Positions 23,883 through 34,440 of a stretch of DNA of 64,000 nucleotides are shown here, piece by piece; the first letter of the stretch is position 1; each line of letters starts with the position of its first letter. The stretch lies in assembly GCF_023721935.1 (NCBI RefSeq), contig NC_064815.1, forward strand, positions 20,233,961 through 20,297,960. Reading direction: 5' to 3'. Made by a program: the position numbers and the translations under genes. The notes under the pieces were generated by a model. It saw only the letters and a program-made list of their open reading frames with translations. It searched no databases and had not been told where the DNA came from. The DNA comes from Panthera uncia (taxonomy: Eukaryota; Chordata; Mammalia; Carnivora; Felidae).

Positions 23883-24099
23883 GGGGCGCCTGGGTGGCTC
23901 AGTCGGTTAAGCGGCCGACTTCGGCTCAGGTCATGATCTCACGGTCTGTGAGTTCGAGCCCCGCGTCGGGCTCTGTGCTGATGGCTCGGAGCCTGGAGCC
24001 TGCTTCAGATTCTGTGTCTCCCTCTCTCTCTGCCCCTCCCCTGCTCCTCCTCTGTCTCTCTCTGTCTCAAAAATAAATAAAAACATTAAAAAAAAAAAA
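23883..24099 (+). mobile_element. SINEC (young, full length)
   Basis: Close to the felid consensus, long A tail. Duplication AAGCGTGGAGT at 23869-23879 and 24100-24110. Confidence 0.95.
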
Positions 24100-24149
24100 A
24101 AGCGTGGAGTAGAAGGAGCTTCAGGGTTGGTTGAGTCAGTAGTTCCTCC

Positions 24150-24620
24150 TCCCTTCTTCCTCCCATCTGCGTTCTCCAAATATGGCCGTAGCACTACATG
24201 TTCTGCAGCATGACCTTGGCAATCCCCCTGTAGAGAGGTGGTCCACCTTCTCACTCCCTTGAGTCTGGTGGGCTTGTGACTTGTTTTAACCAACAGAATT
24301 CGGTGGAAATGATGCACCGCTAGGTCAGAAAAGCCAGGCAGCATCCACCTTGTTTGCCGGAACAGTCCCACTCGGAGCCCTGAGTTGCCACGAGAGAAGT
24401 CCAACTGCCTGCCGTGCTGTGGCCGCCATGCTGTGAGGAAGCTAAGCCACATGAAGTGGTCATGGGTAGGCTCCATCCTTGGCAACGCTGGTCTTGGAAT
24501 CTTCCTCGGATCCACCAGACACGTGAGTGAACAAGCCTTCAGATGATTCGGCCACAACTGTCAAGCCACCCCAGCTTTCCAGTCTTTTTCCAAATAGACC
24601 CCAGACATTGTAGAGCAGGG
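24150..24620 (+). mobile_element. MLT1-like LTR (MaLR)
   Basis: Blocks GGGCTTGTGACTTGTTTTAACC, CAACAGAATTCGGTGGAAATG and CACGTGAGTGAACAAGCC follow the MLT1 order. A 208-codon minus-strand frame across it and the neighbouring SINE is not a gene. Confidence 0.7.
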
Positions 24621-25020
24621 ACAAAGCACAGTGACGAGAACAATGTCATTTTCGTGCCAGTAACAAGATGATTGTGGCTGTTCCAGACATCACATCTAGA
24701 CCTGACAGTGCCCAGAGCTTAAAGAGGAGTCTTCTCTTTCTGTGGTGCTCTTTCTGTGGACAAAATGCTTCCCAGGACCCCCAGCAGACAGCACAGCATG
24801 TCTCTTTGGTCAAAAGTGAGTCACATGCCTACCTGGGATAAGACAGGATGGGGACAACCTCAGTGGCTGAGACAGTATCACCTGAAAAAAGGTTTCCCTG
24901 TTTAATTATTGGCAAACACCACCCTATGGAAAATTCAACTGATTTTTTGACTACAAGACCGGTCAGAAACATTTATACTAATTATATTTCTAATTTCCAG
25001 TGGGGGGAATAATACGCTAT
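24621..25020. other. unassigned intronic sequence
   Basis: No gene or repeat recognised. Confidence 0.45.
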
Positions 25021-25037
25021 ATTTCTCATTCATATTT

Positions 25038-25250
25038 TTTTATTATTTTTTTAAATGCTTATTTATTTTGAGAGAGTGAGAGAGGGAGCAAGCAGGGGAT
25101 GGAAAGACAGGGAAAGGGAGAGAATCTCAGGCAGGTTCCACACCACTAGTGTAGAGCCCGATGTGGGGCTCGAACTCACAAACCGCAAGATCATGACCCA
25201 AGGCAAAACCAAGAGTCAGACCCTTAACCAACTGAGCCACCAGTCACCCC
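25038..25250 (-). mobile_element. SINEC, diverged
   Basis: Reverse copy with eroded head (CCAGTCACCCC). Perfect 13-bp duplication CTCATTCATATTT at 25025-25037 and 25251-25263. Confidence 0.93.
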
Positions 25251-25298
25251 CTCATTCATATTTACCATGAAAGTCTATTTACTCATGTAGTTATTTTA

Positions 25299-25532
25299 TT
25301 TTATTATTTTTTTATTTTTTAATTTTTTTTAACATTTATTTATTTTTGAGACAGAGAGAGACAGAGCATGAACGGGGGAGGGGCAGAGAGAGAGGGAGAC
25401 ACAGAATTGGAAGCAGGCTCCAGGCTCTGAGCCATTAGCCCAGAGCCCGACGCAGGGCTCGAACTCACGGACCGTGAGATCGTGACCTGAGTTGAAGCCG
25501 GACACCTAACCGACTGAGCCACCCAGGCGCCC
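25299..25532 (-). mobile_element. SINEC (young)
   Basis: Reverse full-length copy with long T tail. Perfect 17-bp duplication CTCATGTAGTTATTTTA at 25282-25298 and 25533-25549. Confidence 0.96.
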
Positions 25533-25775
25533 CTCATGTAGTTATTTTAGATGAGCACTTCACTTCCTGGGCCTATCTTCAACAGAACAAAATTTGTAAA
25601 AAAAAAAAAAACAAAAAACAATATATTTAGATACAGCCTCAAAGGCATTTCCATTAAAATCAGAAACATGATAAATACGCCCGTTGCCACAACTATCACT
25701 TAACATTAATCTACTAACCAGTGCGATTAAATGAGAACTCTGCCCCCGTTTAAATAAAGGGATTAGTACTTTTTT

Positions 25776-26130
25776 TTTTTTTTTCAGAACGAACTTAACC
25801 AAGGAGGTGAAAGACCTGGACTCGAAAAACCATAAAACATTGACAAATGAAATTGAAGATAACACAAACAAATGCAAAGATATCCCATGCTCATGGATAG
25901 CCAAAACTGTTAAGTATTGGAAAAACCTATATTGTTGAAATGTATGTACTACCCAAAGCAATCTACGGATCTGATGCAATCCCTATCAAAAAGCAACAGC
26001 ATTTTTCACAGAGCTGCAATAAATAATCCTAATATGTGTACGAAACCACAAAAGACCCTGAATAGCCAAAGCAATCTTGAGAAAGAGGAACAAAGCTAGA
26101 GGTATCACAATCCCATATTTCATGGGGAGA
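25776..26130 (+). mobile_element. L1 ORF2 fragment, probably from twin priming
   Basis: Sense ORF2 text (AACTTAACCAAGGAGGTGAAAG, CATGCTCATGGATAG, CTACCCAAAGCAATCTACGG, CCACAAAAGACCC) is preceded directly by a T run and flanked by ATTAGTACTTTTTT at 25762-25775 and 26142-26155. The left T run implies a minus-strand poly(A), yet the body is sense, as expected for an inverted 5' segment. The frame is broken and encodes nothing functional. Confidence 0.8.
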
Positions 26131-26155
26131 AACAAAAAGAAATTAGTACTTTTTT

Positions 26156-26900
26156 CTGCCCTTATTATCTCTCCCTTTTTTACGTTTTGATCTTCAATCG
26201 TGCAATATGGGATTTAGATCCAATTTGTTATGGTTAAATTACTGGTTTTTCATACTATGCCTTTATTTTTAAGAAATAGCCATCTTATTTTATTTGCGTT
26301 TTGCTTTATAGTCATGTTTACAACATTCATTTTAAAGTACACGTTAGATTGGATGGTTTCAGTTCTCAGAAATAGTCCCTTTAGGTCCTGCTTTCCCCAT
26401 TCCTGAACTCTTCATTTTATTCATCTGTCAGTGAGCCGATGTGCATTTTAAATGATGTGTTTAGGACGGGTGGTGGATTTTATGCTTTCTGAACTCTTGC
26501 AGAGCTGTTACAAGGTCTGTTGTCTTTGAAGATGAATCAGAACCTGCCAGGTGTCAAATTCGTAAGTAAAACACGGCCTCTTAAAGTCCCAGTGATATCT
26601 CTCCACTGCCTTCTGGAGCTCAGGGTTGCACAGCACGTGTCCAAGAAGGCCCAGTTTTCTTACTTGGGAGGTAGCCTGCTCTTGACGCTGAGATGTTTTG
26701 CAACAGTTTTCGTTTTTGCATTTCAAACATCTCATCCAGATGTGTCTAAGCGTTGGCATCTTTGAAATTATGTTACTTGATACACAGTAAGGCCTAAAGA
26801 TCTGGAGAACTAAACTTTTAGGATGTATTGTCTTATTATTATTATTTGGTTATTGCTTCTGTTCTGTGTCTTCTTGGCTCTTCTTTGGAAATAATGGTTT
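26156..26900. other. unassigned sequence, possible pseudogene
   Basis: 26508-26759 is open on the minus strand for 83 codons and 26520-26765 on the plus strand for 81. The minus-strand product has no domain I recognise. The flanks on the minus strand are A/T-rich like a 3' UTR. A processed-pseudogene origin is only a suspicion. Confidence 0.3.
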
Positions 26901-26903
26901 TCT

Positions 26904-27071
26904 TGAGGCGCCTGGGTGGCTCAGTCGGTTGAGCGTCCGACTCCGGCTCAGGTCACGATCTCGAGGCCTGTGGGTTCGCGCCCCGCGTCGGGCTCGGTGC
27001 TGACAGCTCAGAGCCCGGAGCCCGCTTCGGATTCTGTGTCTCCCTCTCTCTCTGCCCCTCCCCCACTCATC

Positions 27072-27109
<38 letters not shown>

Positions 27110-27162
27110 GTCTCTCTCTCTCTCTGTCAAAAATAAATAAACATTAAAAAAATTTTTTTAAA
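26904..27162 (+). mobile_element. SINEC (young) with expanded CT/GT tract
   Basis: Full head AGGCGCCTGGGTGGCTC; (CT)n interspersed with GTCT. Perfect 16-bp duplication GAAATAATGGTTTTCT at 26888-26903 and 27163-27178. Confidence 0.96.
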
Positions 27163-27179
27163 GAAATAATGGTTTTCTG

Positions 27180-28660
27180 TATATCTCTATTCTATGTCCC
27201 GTATATTTATCATCTCCTCTCGTATGCTTTTCATCTCTGGATCCTTCTCTCTGCATGTCAGAGCTGATGATATTTGTTTTGCCATCTGAATCACTGAGTC
27301 CATTTTCTCTCCTATAAATCTTGCTCTTTGCTGCTCCTGTCGTCATTTCTGCTATAGCGTTATTAGATTTTTAAGACACTCCTTCTTACATATTAACTCG
27401 TTTCCATCTAATCAACAAATATATGTATATAAGAATACCACGGGGAGCACAAAGCAATTGCTGTGTGGAGTTGACTTTTATTTCCTACATTTTTCAAACG
27501 TATGTTTTGTCCAGCCTCGGAAGTGCTCCTGCCATTTTTATGTCTTGAATTCTTTTCGCAGGTTGCAAGCTCGGTGTGTTCATTTCCTCCAGCACACCGT
27601 CCTTTGCATAAAGAAAGCTAAATAATGGAATAGAATTTGCGGTCAACTAGTATGAGTGTCAGTGGGCTGGCCACATACGTAAGCGTGGAGGGGGCCGGGA
27701 GCATGGGCAGGTGCGTGAGGGGAAGCTTATCTCTGTAGAGCCGCTTCTCCATGAAGGGTAAAGCCAGTGCATCTGGGTCGGCGTTTCTTCCCTTGTTTCC
27801 TGTTAGACCTGACCTTCGCTCAGAGCCACATCGGCCGTGTGGCCTTTTCCTTGGTGCCGCTTCCCGCTCCCGCGGTGCGGTTACTCCCGCCCTTGGAAAT
27901 TCCAAGTGTATCAGTTAATGTTGCACGATGATGCTGCACGGGAAGTCACCCCCAAACCCAGTGACGTGTCACAAGAGGCACTTACAGGGACGCTCATGGC
28001 TCTGCCAAGTCAGCTGATCTACGCTGAGGGTCAGCTGGGAGGCTCTGCTTCCAGGGCAAGTTGGGCTCGGGTCTGCCCGACTTGTGTTTGTTCCGGGCCC
28101 CGGCAGCCGAAACTCATAGAAAGGTTTTTGCATTGAGACGTCATTGGTACAAGAAGGTGCTGCCCAGCTACCTCTGCTAATGCCACTTCCTCTGACATCT
28201 TAGCGCCCGAGGCAAGTCACATCGCCAAGCCCCACACCATTAATTCTGGGGCCAGAATATGCTCCAGTCACAGCATAAGCGTGGGGAGTAAATATTTGCC
28301 TCGCAGTGATTCAAATTATAACGCCGAGTTCTTCTCCAGCGTGACAATCCACAGCGGCAAAGAGCATCTAATGAAATGGCCTTGGTCTATCCCATCGCTG
28401 TTCTGATGTCCCCACGTCACCAGCTCTGGCAGGGGTGGTATGTTTCCTCCAGAATCCCTCCCCTTGACCTCCCTCACTTCCCTGACATGAGCCCAATCTG
28501 CCTTTTTAAGTGTTGACGTGGAGCCTCTGGTTTCACGGCCTCAGTTATCTTGTTTTCCAAAATGTTTATCTTTAGCTGATTAAAATTTCATAGGCAACAA
28601 ATAAACTCTTAAAGGATGAGGTCGGGATGTGTAATTGAATCCAACAAACGCAGCCCCGCA
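27180..28660. other. low-repeat intronic sequence
   Basis: About 1.5 kb with no recognised repeat or exon. Confidence 0.5.
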
Positions 28661-28662
28661 CA

Positions 28663-29165
28663 GCTTAGCTGTGTGCTCAACTTGTGATCTGAGACACAGG
28701 GCCACCTGCTAGACGTGTGACCTGCTTAGCAAAAGGGAGAGAGGCTACAGCTTAACCGCAGTCTCCAGACTGTCTCTGGCTCCTACGTTGGAAAGCTACA
28801 CCACTTACCCATGTGCCACGTTTGTGATCTGGTTATGAAACCGCATGCCTTAGTTGTGATTTGGTGACACAAAACAGAAGCAAGCGTAACTTAACCCAAG
28901 TGCCGTATTGGCGATCTGGTTGCTAAACAGGGGACCCTGCAGCCCAACCGAATGTTGTATTTGTGATCGGCTACTAAAACATAAGGCCAAGGGCTTAACG
29001 AAGTGCCGTGTTTGTGATCCGGTTGCGAAAACAGAGCGCCGTGCCACATTCCCACACACCACGATTGGGTTCCAGTTCCTACAACAAAGGGCCATATGGC
29101 TTAAAATGGCCTGCATTTGTGATCTGGTTCGCGAACAGAGAGCCATGGGCTTACCCCTGGACTCC
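28663..29165. repeat. diverged tandem array, ~52-bp period
   Basis: Units begin CTTAAC-like at about 28663, 28751, 28804, 28849, 28890, 28943, 28994, 29047, 29100 and 29150. Each carries a core like TTTGTGATCTGGTTGC followed by AAACAGAG and GCC. Spacing is mostly 50-53 bp, with two shorter steps. Units differ a lot, so this is an old minisatellite. It leaves frames open on both strands (minus 28850-29146, plus 28908-29201), which explains the periodic peptides without implying a gene. Confidence 0.75.
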
Positions 29166-29730
29166 TGTCTGGTTGTTTTCCTGGAGGAGGAAGGTCTCTG
29201 AACTGCATGGGTTGCCTCTGGGAACTAACACTGGGTCAAGGATATTCTAACTAATTTTGGATTCTAAGGGAAAAAATAACCACCTTCCTTTCCCTTCTCA
29301 ATCTCAGAACAAAGTACCTTAGTTCTCTTAATTTTTAACCACGAATGCTACTAATTCTCTATCCTGGAAGGGACACACAGCCCTACCTTGCCATTCTTTT
29401 CTTTCATTTCTATGTGCTTGTTTCTTTTCTGCCCTCTATTCAGCCGAGACCCGTTTGATTCTGGTCTCTTGATTCTTCATCCTGTATCTGGTCACCTTCT
29501 CTTCATCCATTGTGCATCCCATGTCGTCCCACTTCATCCATTGTGCATCCCGTGTCGTCCCCTCTTTACCTTTTATGATTGCCCCTGGATTTTGTTCAAT
29601 TCATCCTCTTGCTTTAACTTTCATATGTGATCGTGGCCCGTTTCTGGGGCATTTCCATTTGCCCTGCTTCTCTGGGCGTGGGAGCTTTCCTCGATGCATT
29701 GATGGTTTTACCCATGTCTCAAGACAGCCT
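29166..29730. other. unassigned intronic sequence
   Basis: Pyrimidine-rich. A ~27-bp near-repeat, CATCCATTGTGCATCCCATGTCGTCCC-like, occurs twice at about 29504 and 29536. No gene recognised. Confidence 0.45.
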
Positions 29731-29734
29731 GCAC

Positions 29735-29960
29735 TCATTCTTCCATTCAGCCAATGCCGAGCTCGGGCTAACTTCTGCTAGGTGCTGTAGAAATAAAACC
29801 ACCAACGGAATACACCTCTGTCCTCAAGGATCTTCTGGTCTAACGACAAGGCAGAAACGTCAGCGGGAAATTTTCATACACCATTGTAGGTGCGATGATA
29901 AACCCGGGTGTGGGATAATGTGTATCACGTGTGAGGGGAAGTGTTGAAGGACTTGGACTC
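29735..29960 (-). mobile_element. L2 3' end, antisense
   Basis: TTCATTCAGC-like start, TGCTAGGTGCTGTAGAAATAAAAC and CCTCAAGGATCTTCTGGTCTAACG follow the antisense L2 layout. Confidence 0.55.
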
Positions 29961-30620
29961 GATGATGAGAGACCTAGGGAGTCACTGGTGGATTTTCAAC
30001 AGGTCACCTTGGCTTCCGGGACCTTGTTTCCCAACAAGTTCCCGGATCCAGACAGGTCCCACTCATCGCAAAGGCAATCCAAGCCGCCAACCGGCTCTAC
30101 ATTCCTTATCTGCATTTACAGGTGGTTCCTATCTGGCTCCTCTCCCCCAACCCCCAGCCCATCGGAAATGGCTTTCTTCTCTATCTGAGGATAGTCGCTA
30201 AGAATTACTTGCCTGGGGTCATGGGTATGGGAAAAGGAACGTTCCAGAACGAGACAAGTCATGCAATGACATCTCCTCTGTTGCTCTGCTGAATGCCAGA
30301 TGGAAGCTGTCAAGAGAATCCTAAAAGCCTAAGTGACAGTCTTTAAATGAGGAAAAAAAAAAAAAAACCCAGGTATGCTGCAGCCACGAGGAGCTGGAAT
30401 TTCACTGTTCTCAGACAGAATTACGTGTCGGCCGACTTCGGCTTCCAGCCTGGAGCAGAGGTGGATTCCATGAGCCTAAATACGGAGATGAAATCAGACA
30501 TCACATCGTGAATAGGCCTATCAAAATTATCTCTTATATTTGCATTACCTTGCATTTTTCATTAGAAAGATTTAACATTCTTATTTTATTTGAGACTCCC
30601 CAGATCTCTAAGAGGTGGCT
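29961..30620. other. unassigned intronic sequence
   Basis: No gene or repeat recognised apart from an A run at 30352-30366. Confidence 0.45.
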
Positions 30621-30629
30621 AAGACAGAT

Positions 30630-30790
30630 CTTCTTCTTACTATTATTATGAGTATTACTTCATTATTACTATTCTTGTCTCATCATCATCATCATCATTA
30701 TATTTTAAATGGATAAAGAAACACATCCCAAGCTATTAAGTGACCTGCCTAAGGACACTCGGCCAGTTAGTGGCAGAATCCATCCTCGAT
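30630..30790 (+). mobile_element. MIR with (TCA)n/(ATT)n tract
   Basis: An ATT/TCA microsatellite at 30636-30701 runs into GGATAAAGAAACACATCCC and GACCTGCCTAAGGACAC, GGCCAGTTAGTGGCAGAATCC, which is MIR-like. Confidence 0.6.
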
Positions 30791-31002
30791 TACAATTCCA
30801 TTAGCCCCTGCATCAACCAGTGGCACAAATACTCTGCATTTATTTGCACGGGGATACGGAGAACCCAGCTGATTAATCCCATTTTTCCGGAACTGCCACG
30901 GCAACCAACTAAGGGGAGAAAACAGACCCTGGACGCAGCCTCCGTCGAGTCTTACCTCTGTGATAACTGACCCGGGGACACTGGATCCACTTAACTTTTC
31001 AT

Positions 31003-31021
31003 GGGGGGGGGGGGGGGGGGG
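31003..31021. repeat. G19 homopolymer
   Basis: Nineteen consecutive G between CAT and CACAAC. Confidence 0.95.
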
Positions 31022-31059
31022 CACAACAGAGCAGGCAACCTGTACGAAGTACAAGGAGC

Positions 31060-31220
31060 TGTGCATTTTAGGATAAAAAGGGTTTCATCCACAGAACAAT
31101 CCGGTGATATCAATAACACTGTATTCTTCCATAGGGGAAAACTAAGGAACAGAGAAGCTTAGAAACCTTGACTGGGTCACACAGCCCTACACGACAGTGT
31201 CTGGACAGAAGCCAAGGTCG
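31060..31220 (+). mobile_element. MIR-like relic
   Basis: GGGGAAAACTAAGGAACAGAG, AAGCTTAGAAACCTTG and CTGGGTCACACAGCCC follow the MIR core order. Confidence 0.55.
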
Positions 31221-31256
31221 TGGGGCTTTTCTCAATGTATTCCTAACTAAGGACTT

Positions 31257-31284
31257 ACACACACACACACACACACACACACAC
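31257..31284. repeat. (AC)n microsatellite
   Basis: About 14 AC units. Confidence 0.97.
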
Positions 31285-31750
31285 CACTGGCTTCTTCATT
31301 ATGCCTTCACTTTCAATCAGATCTGTCATACATGCTTGCCTTAACACTCCCTCACATTAATAACACCAACCCCATTAGACGTGCAGAGGGGAATTACGTA
31401 TGTCTTTGCTTCTCAAGAGTTGCTCTGAGGGCACAGGTATTTTTCCTAGTTGTCTCTGATCGTCCCACTCCATCATCCCCAAGACACTGCAGACTTTAAA
31501 CATCTCCCAGGGGCCGGGTAGAGTGGGCTCCCTCTTGGGACCCTCTGCCCCTGTCTCACGGGAGCCCACTATTAAGGAGAGTGTTCACGGTTTGCCATCG
31601 GCCCCCACACTGGACAGTCTGGTAGCTGTGCGACCCTCTCCTGACAAACCACGGTGTCCCCTGGGTCCGAACTCTCGAAGGTGAGAGGAGTTCTTCCCAG
31701 ACCTGAGCGAGCTCTTGGCAAAATGCCTTTATTTTATAAACAAAAACCAA
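31285..31750. other. unassigned intronic sequence
   Basis: No gene or repeat recognised. Confidence 0.45.
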
Positions 31751-31754
31751 ACAT

Positions 31755-32250
31755 AAACTTGTTATGGCCGCTATAACAAATTGTGACAAGCTTTGTGGCT
31801 GGAAGTAACATAAATGTATCTATCCTCTTAGCATTCTGGAGATCAGAAGGCGGAAATCAGTTTCACTGGGCTGAGATGATGGTGTTGGCAGGGCCGTGTT
31901 CTTACTAGTGGCTCTGGGGTGGGGAGCACTGTTTCTTTGTCTTTTCCAGCTTCTGATGACTGCCTGTATCCCATGGCATGTGGCCCTCCCTGTATCTTTA
32001 AGGGCAGCACTGCCTTATCATATTGCCTTGTCCTCTTGCGCCCAACCTCCCTCGGCCTCCATCCTGTAAGGGCCCTTGTGATTACATTTAGGACCCACCC
32101 AGAGAATCCAGGATAATCTCCCCGTCTCAACGTCCTTAACTCGGTCACCCCCGCAAAGCCCCTTTTACCACATTAGGGTACCGATTTGCAAACCCTGGGA
32201 TTAGGATGTAGATATCTTTGGGGCTGTTCTTCGGCCTTCCACAAAACCCA
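31755..32250 (-). mobile_element. ERVL/MaLR-like LTR, antisense
   Basis: TTATGGCCGCTATAACAAATTG, GTGACAAGCTTTGTGGCTGG, GGTGTTGGCAGGGCCGTG, CTTTTCCAGCTTCTGATGAC and GGATTAGGATGTAGATATC appear in the order of an antisense mammalian LTR. Solo and diverged. Confidence 0.6.
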
Positions 32251-32521
32251 CTCGTAGGAGGGCCCCAGAAAACTCTGTTCTCCAGGCTCCTCACACGCTC
32301 ACACTCCAGTGGGACAGATCAAGCTGGCGGAAAGGTACTGGGTGAGTGAATTGTTATTCAGGCTAAGGCTCCAGTCACTGTGGCGGTTGAGACTGGGAGC
32401 GGTGAGCTGTGAATGTCCTCTCATTTGCCCTGTACCCAGTTATCACCCCTTTAACCTTACCCAACAGGGACTGCGCTGTAGTGCGTTGATTATCTCCATT
32501 TGATTTTACTTTGTTTTGTTT

Positions 32522-32737
32522 TGTTTTAATGTTTGTTTATTTTTGAGAGAGAGAGACAGACAGACAGAGTGTGAGGGGGGGAAGGGCAGAGAGAGAGGGA
32601 GACACAGAATCCGAAGCAGGCTCCAGGCTCCGAGCTGTCAGCACAGAGCCCGACGCGGGGATCGAACTCACCAACTGCGAGATTCATGACCTGAGCCGAA
32701 GCCAGATGCCTAACCGGCTGAGCCACCCATGTGCCCC
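32522..32737 (-). mobile_element. SINEC nested in the tail of an older SINE
   Basis: Reverse copy; head ends CACCCATGTGCCCC. It is inserted in the T-rich tail of the SINE at 32748-32892. Confidence 0.93.
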
Positions 32738-32747
32738 GTTTCGTTTT

Positions 32748-32892
32748 ATTTTTTAATGTTTATTTGTGGGAGAGAGAAGACAGAAGATCTCAAACAGGCT
32801 CCACACTGTGAGTGCAGAGACCAATGCAGGGCTCGAACTCATAACCTGGGCAGAAGTCGGAGGCTTAACCGACTGACCCAGCCAGGTGCCCC
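32748..32892 (-). mobile_element. SINEC, host of the nested insertion
   Basis: Shortened body, head GCCAGGTGCCCC. Its 14-bp duplication GATTATCTCCATTT lies at 32488-32501 and 32893-32906, outside both SINEs, which fixes the insertion order. Confidence 0.9.
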
Positions 32893-33159
32893 GATTATCT
32901 CCATTTTAAAAGGAGAAACAGTTTCCTGTTGAACATGAGACATATTTCTTGTAGACCAGTGCGCCCTCGCTCCCTGCCCTCCAGCCCCTCCGGCCCGAAC
33001 CCCAAGCAGCTGCCCGCCTCGTGGCCTTGTCACCAACCATTCCGTGTGCCTGGAGTCTCCTCCCGACAAAGAGCCACCCCACCCACTCTCACCTCCTGAT
33101 GTCTCTGCCCAAATGGCAGGACCCCCCCACCACCCCGACCTCCTCGTTTAAAAGTGAAC

Positions 33160-33313
33160 CACCCAATGTCGTATGTAAGTGATGAATCCCTGGGTTCTAC
33201 TCCTGAAACCGATATTGTACCATATGTTAACTGACAAAAATCTAAGTTAAAAGAAAAATAAATACGAACGATAAAAAAACCCAAAACAAACAAAACAAAA
33301 ACGAAAACAAATT
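33160..33313 (+). mobile_element. carnivoran L1 3' end, severely 5'-truncated
   Basis: AATGTCGTATGTAAGTGATG, CTACTCCTGAAACCGATATTG and GTTAACTGACAAAAATCTAAG are the terminal part of L1, followed by an A-rich tail to 33313. Only about 100 bp of element remains. Confidence 0.8.
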
Positions 33314-33359
33314 CGCCACCACCGTCGCCAAGAACCTCCTTCTGGCGCCCCTGGGCGTG

Positions 33360-33548
33360 CGACCTACCTCACCATCTGACATTCTGTTCACACTTTCGGT
33401 CTGTCCCAACTACACTCAGCTCCGTGAGGACAGGGAATTTTCTCTGTCCCCCCCCCCCCCCCGCCCTCCGATGTGTCCGCAGCGCCTACGACAACGGGGC
33501 CTGCCACTTAGCAGGTGCTCAGAACATAGCTGTTGAATAAGTGGAAGC
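33360..33548 (+). mobile_element. L2 3' end
   Basis: CAGCTCCGTGAGGACAGGGAATTTT, GCAGCGCCTACGACAACGG, CTTAGCAGGTGCTCAG and GCTGTTGAATAAGTGGAAG are the L2 3' terminus. A C15 run at 33448-33462 lies inside. Confidence 0.75.
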
Positions 33549-33739
33549 AATGCCTCCAGAGAACATAAATATCGCAGCCACAGTCAGAGTCAGAGTCTGA
33601 CCTGTGGCTGTGCCCCCCGTCACAGGGGAACCTGGCCAGCACGTTTTAACAGTCACGCCGGGGTGAGCGAGGTGCACATCCCCAAACCCAAGTTCAGATT
33701 AAAGCAGCAGAGCGTGTGGCCCTGGCAGAAGGGAGAAGG

Positions 33740-34440
33740 CAGAGACGAAATCCGAAATCCGGAACCCCGATCCTAATCTCACTCCCTTCCTCCGTCGGCT
33801 CCATTAGTTAACCGCGAGGCTCCGGCGAGGCCCCGCCCACCGTCCAAATCCGAGCGCAGAGGAAGCTTGCTCTACGTCCAGGCTCTCCTTCCACCCGCTA
33901 CCGGTCAAACTGGAAGCCACGCGTTTGACCTGCAGACAGTCCGGTCTCGTTGGGCGTCTCGTCTCGGATTCGCAGCCAGAGGACCCATCGGTGGGCGCGC
34001 GTCCCAAGCCAGTTCTCTGTATTTACAGATCTTCACCCGGAAAGGCACTGCCAGTTCAAATGCCATCGCTTGTTACCCGTACGGCAGGGGAGCACGTCTA
34101 CCGTGCAGCCTGGGTTCTACGACGAGACATGAGCCGCAGAGAGTAAAGTGGCCCTGGACCCTGGCCGCACCGTGGGAGTGTGTGCTCGGGGCCACCCTCC
34201 GTAAGACATACGGGGCTGGAGGCTGGGTGAGCCACCACACGTGGAGGAGCCTGGGACAAACGAGGCACGACGCATGCACATCTTGCTTCATTGAGCGCTG
34301 GGCAGGCTGCGGGGACACGGGCCGCTTCAGCGTCCCCTCCAAGCTGCCCTGTCGGAGATGGCCTTTGAGGAGGAGCAGAAGGAGAATCACTTAGCCGGGA
34401 GCGGCCGGGGCCGGGCTCTGAGCTGCTTTCGGAGCAGGGG
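33740..34440. promoter_or_regulatory. intragenic CpG-island-like segment with GC box
   Basis: By eye this 700-bp stretch has roughly 55-60 CpG dinucleotides and about 60% G+C, far above the surrounding intron. A GC-box core (GCCCCGCCC) sits at 33830-33838. Consensus-like splice donors follow at 34511 (CG then GTGAGT) and 34630 (ACAG then GTAGGT). An open frame of 175 codons runs 33867-34394 (+), but its product is not recognisable and may only reflect the low stop frequency of GC-rich DNA. The segment could be an orphan CpG island, an alternative first exon or a non-coding RNA promoter. No TATA box is evident. Confidence 0.5.

Noticed and set aside
23931..24557. 208-codon minus-strand ORF
   Set aside because: It runs through an MLT1-like LTR and a SINE, and its C-terminal part is antisense SINE.
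28663..29165. CRISPR-like array
   Set aside because: Repeats are contiguous and diverged, without unique spacers of fixed length, and the DNA is mammalian.
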